A stretch of DNA of 64,000 nucleotides from Pseudo-nitzschia pungens (Eukaryota > Bacillariophyta > Bacillariophyceae > Bacillariales > Bacillariaceae). The position numbers were made by a program, and so were the translations under genes. Shown in pieces: positions 1 through 10,778 of this stretch. Numbering within the stretch: the first letter of the stretch is position 1; each line of letters begins with the position of its first letter. The notes beneath the pieces were generated by a model. The model saw only the letters and a list, made by a program, of their open reading frames with translations. It did no database searches and was not told the origin of the DNA. The stretch spans positions 1,426,001 to 1,490,000 of the forward strand of contig CM074764.1 in NCBI GenBank assembly GCA_037355855.1, given 5' to 3'.

Positions 1-2
1 AC

Positions 3-1112
3 ACATCGCAAGTCATAATTCCAGAGACTGTTCACAGCGCCGTTGAAACCGAGAAGGACCCAGACCCTATTGGTAGTGTCGTTGAGAGCCATATCTTTCC
101 CCAGGCATTGAAACAAACAAGGGGTTGGCTGCAAGTATCGGCAGCAATCATCGTGGCCATCGGTGCCATTGTTTCTATTCATGTGTTCCCTGAACTATTC
201 ACTATCAAATTGCTGTCTTCGGACAACGATTTGATCGGCTCAACCCTTTGCTTCTTCAATATCGAGTCCGAAGTTGACGGCATTTGTTCGGATGATAGCA
301 ATGCTGCTGCCTGTCCAGTAGGTGCCTTGTGTAAAGGTGGTAAACTTATTGGCTGCGAAAACACGTTTCAAGATGTATCAGACAACGGAGATGAGTGCGT
401 GTGGGCAGAAGAATATCTTCCAATGAAAATCGCCATTACGGATCAGCTCGTGAGCCATACCTCCCAAATTTGTGACCGGTCTTCGAAACCAAGATTCAAA
501 TACGCCATGCTGCAAGCAGGGAATGCAGCAATTCCAGAGGAAGAAACTCTAGACTTAATTGAAGCATTGATTGATGATGGATTCATTGTCGACGACAAGG
601 ATGGCTTGTATTTAGGACTACCCGAAGGTTTCGATGTGCGCTTGCCCATACACTGTACTCTTGGAAATATAGGGCAATGGGTGCTAGAAAAGGTTGGTTT
701 GCTCATTTTGTGTCTATTTGGCTCTGTTTGCAGCTTCGTCTGGGGTTATAAAAAGCTTTCATTGATTATTGCGACTCTCATTTTCTGTGGCCAAAAGTAT
801 CGGAGGCATGTTGCCTCAAAAGTGAGGCGCCAAGAGGACATCAAACGCACACGTGCATTGACATATAAAACTCTCGAAGATTCTCCTGGAGTGGAACATT
901 GGACTATTCACATCCGGGACGAAATTGCTGCGGCGCTTTATCCGGACTCCAAAAACCTTCGACTCGAATTGCAAAAGCGTGTCTGGCCAAAGATCGTGGA
1001 CGATGTGAAACGGGATACCCGCATCAGAAAATTTCAAAAAGTCAACGAAGATGGAAAGGTCTGGGATAAGTGGCAATGGACTGCGGTAACCAAAACACCC
1101 AGCCAATCTTGA
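3..1112 (+). CDS. Man1/Src1 (LEM2-like) inner nuclear membrane protein, C-terminal part
   Basis: The frame is open from position 3, so the gene starts before the window; the visible part has about 369 codons and ends at TGA 1110. Order seen: a hydrophobic segment (about residues 42-60), a cysteine-rich lumenal stretch with CPVGALCKGGKLIGC, a second hydrophobic segment (QWVLEKVGLLILCLFGSVC onward), then a basic soluble tail containing VEHWTIHIRDEIAAALYP and LQKRVWPKIVDDVKRDTR. This two-TM, Cys-rich, winged-helix order is that of the Man1-Src1p C-terminal domain found in yeast Heh1/Src1 and animal LEM2/MAN1, which tether chromatin and recruit ESCRT at the inner nuclear membrane. The N-terminal LEM/HeH part would lie outside the window and is not seen. 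The assignment rests on pattern recognition without a search. Confidence 0.72.
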   Translation, partial: TSQVIIPETVHSAVETEKDPDPIGSVVESHIFPQALKQTRGWLQVSAAIIVAIGAIVSIHVFPELFTIKLLSSDNDLIGSTLCFFNIESEVDGICSDDSNAAACPVGALCKGGKLIGCENTFQDVSDNGDECVWAEEYLPMKIAITDQLVSHTSQICDRSSKPRFKYAMLQAGNAAIPEEETLDLIEALIDDGFIVDDKDGLYLGLPEGFDVRLPIHCTLGNIGQWVLEKVGLLILCLFGSVCSFVWGYKKLSLIIATLIFCGQKYRRHVASKVRRQEDIKRTRALTYKTLEDSPGVEHWTIHIRDEIAAALYPDSKNLRLELQKRVWPKIVDDVKRDTRIRKFQKVNEDGKVWDKWQWTAVTKTPSQS

Positions 1113-2270
1113 AAATGATGTGCCATTGCAGGTTTACATTTCAACACTTATAAACCTGTCGAAAACTATGTCCCTGTACAGGCTGCTGTTGTATTCATCG
1201 ACCGCATGATTCCTCGTTATGAGTGGTGAAACTGGTTACGATTGCATTTGCTGTCATACGCAGGAACGCAAAAAAACAGGGAAATTGTTAGCGTTATTTA
1301 TTGAAAAACTCAGAATGTAAACAATTTTATAAACAATGATCAACTTTCCAAGAAGGAAGAAGGGAATCATTGAATTCCTGAACTCAATTAGTACGTGAAG
1401 TACGTTAAAATGGATGAAGAGTCTTCTATTTTCACGCACGAAGTTTCCGTCTCTTCTATGGTGATTGACAACCGAGGAACTCTTCCTCTTTTAGATCCGC
1501 TTTCCAGCATGGTGGGAATGTAGACGCTAGGTATTCTTCCGTAACCCGTTTTTGAACACATGCCCAGAATCTTTCGGAGATCGTTCCATAGTCCATTCCT
1601 ATTTCCTCGTCTTTGCATTCTTGCATCTTCCAGACTATACTATGAGTGCAGAACTGAAGTTTGACTTTACAATTTAGACGGGTCACAGAGTTGAATTCTG
1701 TGTTCTAGATTCATTCTACGGTACCGGTATTCTGGTTCCGTAATAATGAACTCGACTTGCGGTAAGGTTACCAGAACTTACTCGTACTTGTTTTTGCTTG
1801 GTAATCTTAAAATGCTTCGTAAGATTACGCACTTTTACACGTCTTGACAAAATACGTAGTATAATGCAACGTAGTACGTAAGTACATAGGGTATGATTAA
1901 GCCTTACTGCGTTAAAAGAGTGTATTCGTACTACGTGAACAAACGTTGTATATTCTAGTACGCTTAATATCTAGTATGCGTAGTTTGATGATGATGAGAT
2001 TTTCTATTTTGTGTCTGTCCATCTCCAGTTTACAGTTTACAGTTTACTGTTTACCTCTTTCACTACTTACTCAACATTTTCATCGATCATTTTGCGTGTT
2101 GAAAAACTGGCAGCAATAACGATAGGACCCTCGCTCCCGCACCATCGTCGCTCTGAAGCTGGGATCGGAGCCTGTATATTGTGCCGAGAAATACCATCGT
2201 CTCGAAGGACTTCCGTCGTTGTCGCCGTCTCCAAGTATAGTTAGAATTATATCGTAGAACTGTTTCCACC
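1113..2270. other. Intergenic, TACG-rich
   Basis: No supported gene. It is AT-rich with many TACG/CGTA words and one copy of the intergenic 10-mer GTAAGGTTAC at 1762-1771. The stretch just before 2271 should hold the eL13 promoter and 5' UTR, but I see no clear TATA box. Confidence 0.5.
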
Positions 2271-2867
2271 ATGCCTAAGCACAACAACGTCATCCCCAAT
2301 ATCCATTGCCACAAGAAGTGGGCCGATTCTTCTCGTGGACCCCTCAAGATCCGCTTGTCTTTGAACCAGGCTCCTCAGAAGAAGGCCCGCCGTTTGGCAC
2401 GTGCTAAGAAGGCCGCCGCTGCGTTCCCTGCCCCTGTCCAAAAGCTCCGGCCAATTGTTCAGTGTCAAACCCAAAAGTACTCTGCCAAGCAAAAGTTGGG
2501 CAAGGGATTCACCTTGGAAGAGCTCAAGGCTGCCGGATTAAACGCTCGTTACGCACGAACAATCGGAATTGCGGTTGACCACCGCAGAGTTAACAAGTCC
2601 GAAGAATCTTTGGAATTGAACACACAGCGTCTTAAGACATACTTGGCTGGACTTGTTATCCTCAAGAAGGGAGAAGATGCCAGTGGAATGAGCCAACCCA
2701 AGGGAACAATCCAACCCATCGACTACTCCAAGGGAGAAATCGAAATGGCCGATGTCACAGATGAACTCAAATCTTTCAAAGCCTACACAACCATGCGAGT
2801 TGCCAAGAAGGAGACCAAGGTTGCTGGATACCGTATCGCTGTTGCCAACAGAAAGGATAAGAAATAG
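2271..2867 (+). CDS. RPL13: 60S ribosomal protein L13 (eL13)
   Basis: A 198-aa single-exon ORF from ATG 2271 (context CCACCATGC) to TAG. The N-terminus MPKHNNVIPNIHCHKKWADS is the eL13 hallmark: short basic start, then HFHKKW-like, then RVRTWFNQ-like (here KIRLSLNQAPQKKARRLARA). Further family features are the Pro-rich RPIVQCQT segment, GFTLEELKAAGLNARYARTIGIAVDHRRVNK and the conserved TQRLKTYLAGLVI. Length matches the family (about 200 aa). Structural protein of the large cytosolic ribosomal subunit. Codon use is strongly biased to C/G-ending codons with AAG for Lys, as expected for a highly expressed gene. Very secure. Confidence 0.96.
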   Translation: MPKHNNVIPNIHCHKKWADSSRGPLKIRLSLNQAPQKKARRLARAKKAAAAFPAPVQKLRPIVQCQTQKYSAKQKLGKGFTLEELKAAGLNARYARTIGIAVDHRRVNKSEESLELNTQRLKTYLAGLVILKKGEDASGMSQPKGTIQPIDYSKGEIEMADVTDELKSFKAYTTMRVAKKETKVAGYRIAVANRKDKK

Positions 2868-4513
2868 GCCCCGTAACGAACTAGTCCGAAAGTGCATTCC
2901 CCCAAACAAAATACTCCAACCATTTGACGCGTATTGTGATCCGAAGGCAATGTGGCTAGTCAAGTGCTGAACCTTTCATCGAATCGCGATTTTTCTTGAT
3001 ACCTTCATAGCACTTTCGACTTCTTAGCGATTCCAATAGATAGTTATATTGCTACATATGTGCAGATTCATTCATCCTACCAACGATAGCCGCTTTGCTC
3101 AATCCCTGAACGCCTTAGGGTACTTACGCACCAGTGCTATTATCTCTTCAGATCAGATTTGACGTAGGCATCTTCCGTCCAGGGGTATTGTCATTTTATC
3201 CTCAGGTACATGCATATACTACTTTAAAATTGTTCACAAGCTGGGAAGCAGCTGTGAGATTAGCACATGCATTTGGTATGCAAATAAACCATTGGATGAC
3301 AGGAACTGGCAACATCATAAAAGTGCTCTATAACAAGGTATCGATTGAAAGAATTACTTGCACACTTTTTCTTCAATAGAAAAAACTTTTACCCTTTCTG
3401 TGAATGTAACAGCAGGCAGGTCCTTAACGCTAATATTATTTTACCGTTCAGCAATCATAGGTAGTAGTAATCCAACCTCATTCAAATTTCCTTTATTCAA
3501 ATTTGATAGGAATGTTGTGATACACTACATGGAGGAAAGACAAAGCAAACTTCTACTTTGGAATCAAAATCTAACAGCAAACAACAACAACAATCCAAGC
3601 AGATAGATTTGCTCTCCTTGTGGAAAGGGACTTAGAGAAACGCCCAAATAACTATCCACCACAATTGCTTTCTTTGTCACTCCACAGCAGGAGGGTCCAG
3701 GATGCTTGCATATTGAGCCAAGTCTCGGAAGTATCAAATTTCGTCTTCGTATCTAAGGTTTACCGTATGGTACGAGTAAGTTGCCAGTAACTTGTGTACA
3801 AAATTACTAGTAAAAATTACTCAATCGACTCATCGGTGGAGTTGGTGATCGGTGGGGATAGGGAGGGATCAAAATCCTTTTTTTTTTTTTTTTTTAAAAA
3901 AAAAATATTTTTGAAGGAGGACTGGTCAACGTTTTTCCAGCAGGTGATTGTGATTACAATACGAAGCACTCGCGCGAGTACTCGCAAGATTACTCGAATT
4001 TCGTATTCTTTACAATTTTTTCAATTTTTTGTAGAAAAAATAGTCCCGTAAAATAATACGATCAAAATGCGCTGCCGGTAGTAACCTTACCAATATCCAA
4101 TCTCTTCCACAAGCTTTGAGCTTCACAGAACCCGTCAATGTTTTTGGTTCATAGTTTTTCACGGGTAAGGTTACGGTAAGACTTACACGTACCGGAACTT
4201 ATTGCATGTACGAGTAACCGAAGTAGTAGTAAGTAATACTTACTGTAAGGTACGGTAGAAATAACCCTTAGATCCAAGTTGTCACCGAGTATGATGTTTT
4301 ATGAGGAGATGGCCAACCGATAAAAATCAGCGACAATCAGTAAGGTTACGTAAAAGGTATGTATCTTACAGCATTCATTCCTACGGAATGTTCAACCAAA
4401 ACAATCTCTTCGTAATTACGGTAATTTACTGCGTACTTGTAGCTGGCAACGTGCATCAACTTTGACTTCACAAAACATGCATTAAGGAGGTTAAACCCCC
4501 GAGAACTACACAT
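2868..4513. other. Intergenic region with T18A10 tract and three GTAAGGTTAC motifs
   Basis: No supported gene. It holds a T18 run followed directly by A10 (3878-3905), which could fold as a hairpin. Three copies of the intergenic 10-mer (either strand) lie at 4081-4090, 4165-4174 and 4340-4349. The small ORFs here lack recognisable domains. Confidence 0.5.
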
Positions 4514-6739
4514 ATGATAGCAACCATGAAGATTCTTTCGCTGCATTGGCTTTTGTCGTCGATTGCCATGGCTACTGGCGGTGATGCTTTTGCTCCATCC
4601 GTTTTCGCAGCCCGGCAACAAACCATGGCGATGCAGCCTCTTCAGATGGCGGATGAAGGAAGCGATGGACAGGTCAAGGCCTCTTACGCTGCCAAGACGA
4701 ACGCTGCCTTTGACCGATACTCTAAAACATGGGCTGCTTCAATCGCTGATCCGGCCAAATACTGGGGAGATCTGGCGAAGAAGGAATTGGATTGGTTTTC
4801 CCCATTTGACGAAAACAAGATCTTGCAGGGAGACCTCGTGAAGGGTGACGTTCGGTGGTTCGAGGGAGGAAAGTTGAACGCGGCCTACAACGCACTCGAT
4901 CGACACAACCCCGACGACCTGGCCATTATTTGGGAGGGAGATGAACCCGACGATGTGAGAAAGATTACCTTCGGCGAGATGTTGGGCAAAGTCTCACAAA
5001 TCGCGAACGCCCTCAAAACTAAGGGAGTGAAAAAAGGAGACGTCGTTACGATATATATGCCCATGATTCCCGAGCTTGCCATGACCATGCTGGCCTGTGC
5101 TAGAATTGGAGCTGTTCACTCGGTTGTCTTTGCTGGGTTCTCTGCTGAGGCCTTGGCGTCGAGAGTGAAAGCCGCAAATTGTGCTACCGTTGTGACAGGA
5201 GACTACGGAATGCGCGGAGGAAGAAAGATTGACCTAAAAAAAATCGTTGACAATGCCATGGATCTGATCGAAGACAAGGACTTGGTAAAAAACGTGTTGG
5301 TGTGGGAACGTGGTTTCAAAGAGGGAGTTACAACAGTCGAGGACGAGGTCACCTACGACATGAAAGAGAAGGATGTTCGCATGGATCTTTTGGTCGCTGA
5401 CCAACGACCATTTTGCGCTCCGGAACAGATGGATGCGGAAGATAACTTGTTCATTCTGTATACATCGGGTAGTACGGGTCAGCCCAAGGTAAGTGCTTTC
5501 TATGCGAACAGCATCCCGAGAAGTATAATCGAACGGCGATAGCACTCGTTTCTCATCTCGGAATTGACACATTTTTGTTTCAAAATTCGATAGGGCCTCG
5601 TTCATACAACGGGAGGTTATTCCCTGTATGCTGCCCAGACGGTAAAAAACACCTTTGATTTGGCAAAAGGCGACATTTTTGCATGTGTTGCGGATTGTGG
5701 ATGGATTACTGGTCACACATACGTCGTGTACGGGCCACTCTTCAACGGTTGCACCACGTTCATGTTTGAATCGACGCCCGTATATCCCGACGAGGGACGC
5801 TATTGGGACATGGTGGAGCGCCACAGTATCACACAATTTTACACCGCACCAACCGCAATCCGATTGTTGATGAAATATGGTCCTGAACCTCCGTCTAAAT
5901 ACGATTTGAGCAGTCTCAAGGTCCTAGGTTCGGTCGGAGAACCTATCAATCCCGAAGCCTGGCGTTGGTATTATGAAAACGTCGGTAAATCCGAATGTAC
6001 CGTAGTGGATACCTACTGGCAAACCGAAACGGGTGGCCACATTGTGACAAATCTTCCGGGAGTCACTCCCATGAAGCCGGGATCGTGTACCCTGCCCTGC
6101 TATGGAATTGACACCGCCGTTCTCGATCCTACCACCGGAGAAGTAGTCGAGCCCGACGATAACGGCTGTGTCGAAGGTGTTCTCGCAATTCGGCAACCCT
6201 GGCCTGGAATGGCGCGCACCTGCCTCGGGGATCACTCCCGCTACCTGAATGTCTATCTGAAACCATACGAGGGCTATTACTTTACCGGCGATAGTGTCTT
6301 CCGGGATAGCGAAGGGAACCATTTCATCACCGGCCGCGTGGATGATGTCATCAACGTTAGTGGCCACCGCATCGGAACCGCCGAGGTCGAATCCGCCCTC
6401 GTAGCACATCCGGGTGTCGCCCAGGCCGCCGTGGTCGGTAAGCCCCACGACATCAAGGGCCAGGGCATCTGCGCCTTTTGCATGCTCCGCAACGGATTCG
6501 ACGAATCGCCCGAGCTCATCCAGGAGCTTCGCATGCAGGTGCGATCCGAGGTCGGAGCCTTTTGCAGTCCCGACATGATTGTGGTCACGCCCAGCCTGCC
6601 AATGACTCGATCGGGAAAGATCATGCGCCGCATCCTTCGCAAAATTGTCTGTGGCGAGACCGACACCCTCGGAGACACTAGCACCCTGGCCGAGCCCGCC
6701 ATCGTCGATACCCTTATCGAAAAGGTGGAATCACTTTAA
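4514..6739 (+). CDS. ACS: Acetyl-CoA synthetase (AMP-forming), predicted plastid-targeted
   Basis: Two exons: 4514-5488 (325 codons, phase 0) and 5594-6739, joined across a 105-nt GTAAGT...AG intron; 706 aa. It activates acetate with ATP and CoA to acetyl-CoA. The adenylate-forming motif [10 protein letters not shown] spans the splice junction. Others are [55 protein letters not shown] and the C-terminal [12 protein letters not shown] with the catalytic, acetylation-prone lysine. The first about 45 residues are extra relative to bacterial Acs: a hydrophobic signal-like core ([18 protein letters not shown]) followed by GGDAFAPS, which resembles the diatom plastid ASAFAP cleavage motif (Phe at +1). 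A second ATG at 4526 would keep the same presequence. Plastid location, hence supply of acetyl-CoA for fatty-acid synthesis, is inference. Function is very secure. Confidence 0.95.
5489..5593 (+). other. Intron of acetyl-CoA synthetase gene
   Basis: GTAAGTGC...TCGATAG, 105 nt, phase 0. It splits the phosphate-binding motif exactly at [12 protein letters not shown], so both borders are fixed by protein conservation. Confidence 0.93.
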
Positions 6740-7606
6740 AAACTCGAACGCAAAATTTTGAGATACGAGTACCTCGTAACCCGTTTTGATCGCTGCCAAT
6801 AACTTGATTCATTGTTCGGATTTCATCTACAGAATTTTTTTAAGCCAAGATCTTTCTGTAAGGTTTTTAGTTGGTAATCTTACGAAGACTTAAACCTTAC
6901 TATGTACTTTTTCAGTTTCAAATATCTTCCTTACCTGTAGAAACAAGCCATATCAGTCATAGGAGTCAAATCAAAATAGTACGAAACAATCTCAACCTTT
7001 AAGGTTTACTACGTATTTACTTCGTAAGAGCACTTCCGATCGACCCGCTTTTCCCTCTTCCAAACCGTCACGATTTCATGAACTTTCGATCGAACACCAA
7101 AAAGCCTTTTGTTATGTTCCAATCGTGCGTGTCCCTCGGAAGGACGTTTCGAAAAATTGATGGCTGTGAGAGTGACAACGAAGATTCACAGTCGTGCGAT
7201 GGAGCTCGCACCACGCAATGCAGTTTTCTTGGTTCCCAAACCAACATCACACCCGCATATGTATTAAGCCGCATTGGAAGTCACGCGTCGCGCGAAGGCC
7301 AAGATTTATTTTTATTGGTGATTGGGGAGAAGAGACAGATTCTGATTGGTTATCGGATTCATGATCTTCGCCACCTGATCCTTTTTGGGTCCAGAAGGAA
7401 ATTCAAAGCTTCTCGACCTTTGAAAAAACCGTCCGCAAAGTACGATCTGGTTGGGCCCGGCGAAGGCTAGGAGTGCACAAGGATGATGGATTGCGTTCGA
7501 ATCAATAGTCACAACTTTTTGCTCGACGAAGACGAAATCCTCGACGACGATACTTCTTTATTCTTTCCAAGTTCTAACTAAGTAGTAACAAACAAAGACC
7601 AACAAG
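6740..7606. other. Intergenic region between ACS and PK
   Basis: No supported gene. The first 300 nt are AT-rich with TACG words; 7060-7600 has more even composition and an open frame at 7078-7470 without any recognisable domain. The last 100 nt (pyrimidine-poor, ending AACAAGATG) are presumably the PK 5' UTR. Confidence 0.45.
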
Positions 7607-9402
7607 ATGCAATCGTACAACCCTGAACTTCCTGGAGGCAACATCGATGTTGACATGATCCTCAAGGACATGCCCGTTGACGGCCGCGCCACCAAGATTT
7701 TCTGCACCCTTGGACCTGCGTGCTGGGAGGTCGATCAGTTGGAGACCTTGATCAAGGCCGGACTCAACGTCGCCCGATTCAACTTTTCCCACGGTGACCA
7801 CGCAGGGCACAAGGCCTGCTTGGATCGTCTTCGTCAAGCTGCCACCAATGTCGGAAAGCCCGTTGGTAAGTCCGTTAGAGCAATGATAAAGAAAGAACCA
7901 CTAGGCTTGTCGAACCATATGATCGGAAGCCCCGATACAGATTCAGCAGAACCCACAAGAAATGGTCTACGTATTTAGCCACTTGTCAAATGCCGTTCTT
8001 TCTATGCAATCCAGATTGAACCTAAAGTTTGCGCAAAATCAGAGGCAAATCATATCTTCAGATGTCGACGCAATCCTTTTCATTCTTGTTGACACTAACC
8101 AAATGTCTTCTGTGATGATATTTATCTTCAAATCAATATTCAGGTGTCTTGCTCGACACCAAGGGACCCGAAATCCGAACCGGTTTCTTCGCCGAGGGCA
8201 AGAAGATTGAACTCACCAAGGGAGAGACCCTCATCCTCACTTCCGACTACGAGTTCAAGGGTGACAACACCAAGCTTGCCTGCTCGTACGCCGAATTGGC
8301 CACCTCTGTCAAGCCTGGACAATCCATCTTGGTTGCCGATGGATCCTTGGTCTTGAAGGTCATCTCTTGTGATGCCGAGAAGGGAGAAGTTGCCTGCGAG
8401 ATCATGAACAACGCCGCCATTGGTGAGCGCAAGAACATGAACTTGCCCGGAGTTGTCGTCAACCTCCCCACTTTGACCGAGAAGGATATTTCCGACATTA
8501 CCGAATGGGGTATCCCCAACGGAATCGACTTCATCGCTGCCTCCTTCGTGCGCAAGGCTTCCGATGTTCTCAAGATTCGTGAAATCCTTGGACCCGAGAA
8601 CCAAGGAATCAAGATCATCTGTAAGATCGAGAACCAAGAGGGTCTCGAAAACTACGACGAAATCTTGGAGGTCACCGATGGTATCATGGTTGCCCGTGGA
8701 GATCTTGGTATGGAGATCCCCCCAGAGAAGGTTTTCTTGGCCCAGAAGATGATGATCCGAAAGGCCAACATCGTTGGAAAACCCGTTGTCACCGCCACGC
8801 AGATGCTCGAATCTATGATCCAAAACCCTCGCCCTACCCGTGCCGAGTGTTCCGATGTCGCCAACGCCGTTCTTGACGGAACCGATGCTGTCATGCTTTC
8901 CGGAGAAACCGCCAACGGAGAATACCCCGAGGCCGCTGTCTCCATCATGGCTGAAACCTGCGTCGAAGCCGAAGCTGCTATCAACAACAACACCCTTTAC
9001 GCTTCTATTCGCAACTCCACCCTCGACAAATTCGGAAGCCTCTCCACTTCCGAATCTATCGCTTCTTCGGCCGTCAAGACCGCCATTGATATCGGTGCCA
9101 AGGCCATTATTGTCTGCTCCGAATCCGGTGCCACTGCCCAACAAATTGCCAAGTTCCGTGCCGGACGACCCGTCACAGTTCTTACCACCTCCGAACAGGT
9201 CGCTCGCCAAGCGTTCGGATACATGAAGGGATGCAAGGCCACCGTCATTCCTTCCGTTGAAGAAACCGATGCCCACGTCAACAACTGCATTGCAGGATTC
9301 GTCACCGACGGAATCTGCGCTGCCGGAGACGCCGTCGTTATTGTGCAAGGTTCCAACAAGGTCGTTGGATCCACCAACACCATGCGAATTCAATACGCTT
9401 AA
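7607..9402 (+). CDS. PK: Pyruvate kinase
   Basis: Two exons: 7607-7865 and 8144-9402, joined in phase 1 (G|GT, Gly) across a 278-nt GTAAGT...CAG intron; 505 aa. It transfers phosphate from PEP to ADP, the last step of glycolysis. Motifs: ATKIFCTLGPACWEVDQLET, AGLNVARFNFSHGDH, LLDTKGPEIRTG just after the splice site, KIENQEGLENYDEIL, VARGDLGMEIPPEKVFLAQK with the active-site segment, GKPVVTATQMLESM, and the C-terminal allosteric domain. There is no evident targeting presequence (MQSYNPELPGGNIDV), so a cytosolic enzyme is most likely. Length matches eukaryotic PK. Strong codon bias suggests high expression. Very secure. Confidence 0.96.
7866..8143 (+). other. Intron of pyruvate kinase gene
   Basis: GTAAGTCC...ATTCAG, 278 nt, phase 1. 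Splicing rebuilds KPVGVLLDTKGPEIRTG, which fixes both borders. The intron is clearly more AT-rich than the exons. Confidence 0.93.
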
Positions 9403-10778
9403 GCACTCTGTAAGCATTTGTTTGCTTACTTGGCAGTTTCGCAGCCGTTTTTACACCGAATCCGAATATAGACACACATAGCGCGCAAAGGGTTATCACT
9501 ATCAAATATTTTTTGTACATCAATAAATCAATCATTTACTGCAATTCATCATTTCTTGATTACACGTAGGTGCGTATACCAATAAACGAAAGCTACAAAA
9601 AGTAACAATAATGGGACCCGCAAACCGGTCTTGAAGATATGTACTCAAGCAACATTATCCTTCTTTTTGAGAGGGAAATCCTTTTTTTCCGAATGGTTTG
9701 TTTTCAAAAATAGAGTGAGACGGCATCACAAGGAATAAATCCATCATAAGCAATAACGTTGCGTCACAATTCTTGACTCTTCGAATGAATCATCATCAAT
9801 CATCACGCAACTTTGAATTGGCTTACCAATTCCAACTGGTGGTACGACGTATTTTACATTACTCGTATGTACGAAGTAACCTTACAAAATAGGATCTTAT
9901 TTCGCCCTCCGCTTTTTTGATCGAGAGAAGTCCCGACTCGGCTCACTCACTCATTCTGATGTCCGAAGAACAAACGGATAGATCCTCCAAAAAAGTGAGA
10001 CGACGAGAGTCAAACCTGTCGTCGCGCGCACGCCATGCTGATGCGCGAAAAAAAGGCGAACCTCAGTTCCATAACACCCCATCCCATTATTTTTCGTTGG
10101 CTGTTTTCGAGTTTTTACGCGTGATTGATTCCGGGTTTCTACCGGTTACGCAATGACGAGGCGAGCGAGCATCCAAAGCAAGTCGACGATGATGACATCG
10201 ACATCAATCTTGTCCGTACGACGTACGCTTTAGTGTCTTTTGACCAACTAACTTGCAGGAGGACACACACGTTGTTTGTTCGTTGTGATGTTCTTCGTTT
10301 TGGCTTCAACTCAGTTTTGATCGAAAGGCAAGCTTCCCCGCTCGATTGTTGCAAGAAATACGCATCGAAAGTGTTCTCCGCGAAACGCCCGGATAACAAT
10401 ATTATTCAGATTAATGCACCCACCTTCGCGGGACAACTTACATTAGGTTGATCGCGATCCGAGATAAAGAGGGGCTTGGCACTCATGCATAGACGCTAAG
10501 AACGATCGAGACAACTTGTCCGGAAATAAGGTTCATTCTTGATTGACTGTCATTTTGATCACACCAGAAAAGCTAGCCATCTCGAAGTGGGCGATTTTCT
10601 GGATTGACAGCGTTCGATATCATCGGAGTCGAAAACACTGGCTCAATCCTGAATCGTTGGAAGCTGTGATCAACTTCTTTTCTGATCATTTCATAGGAGC
10701 GGAAGTGGCAGCAGCAGCAGCATTCAACACTCCATTGCAGTGTACGCATTGGAGCATTAAAAGGATAAGAGAAGAGAC
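9403..10778. other. Intergenic region, PK to transporter gene
   Basis: No supported gene. GTAACCTTAC (reverse of the intergenic 10-mer) is at 9876-9885. The open frames at 9917-10156, 10125-10451 and 10543-10782 have no domain resemblance and odd composition, so I do not call them. Confidence 0.45.

Noticed and set aside
7078..7470. 130-aa ORF upstream of pyruvate kinase
   Set aside because: No domain and composition unlike the neighbouring genes; probably 5' region of PK.
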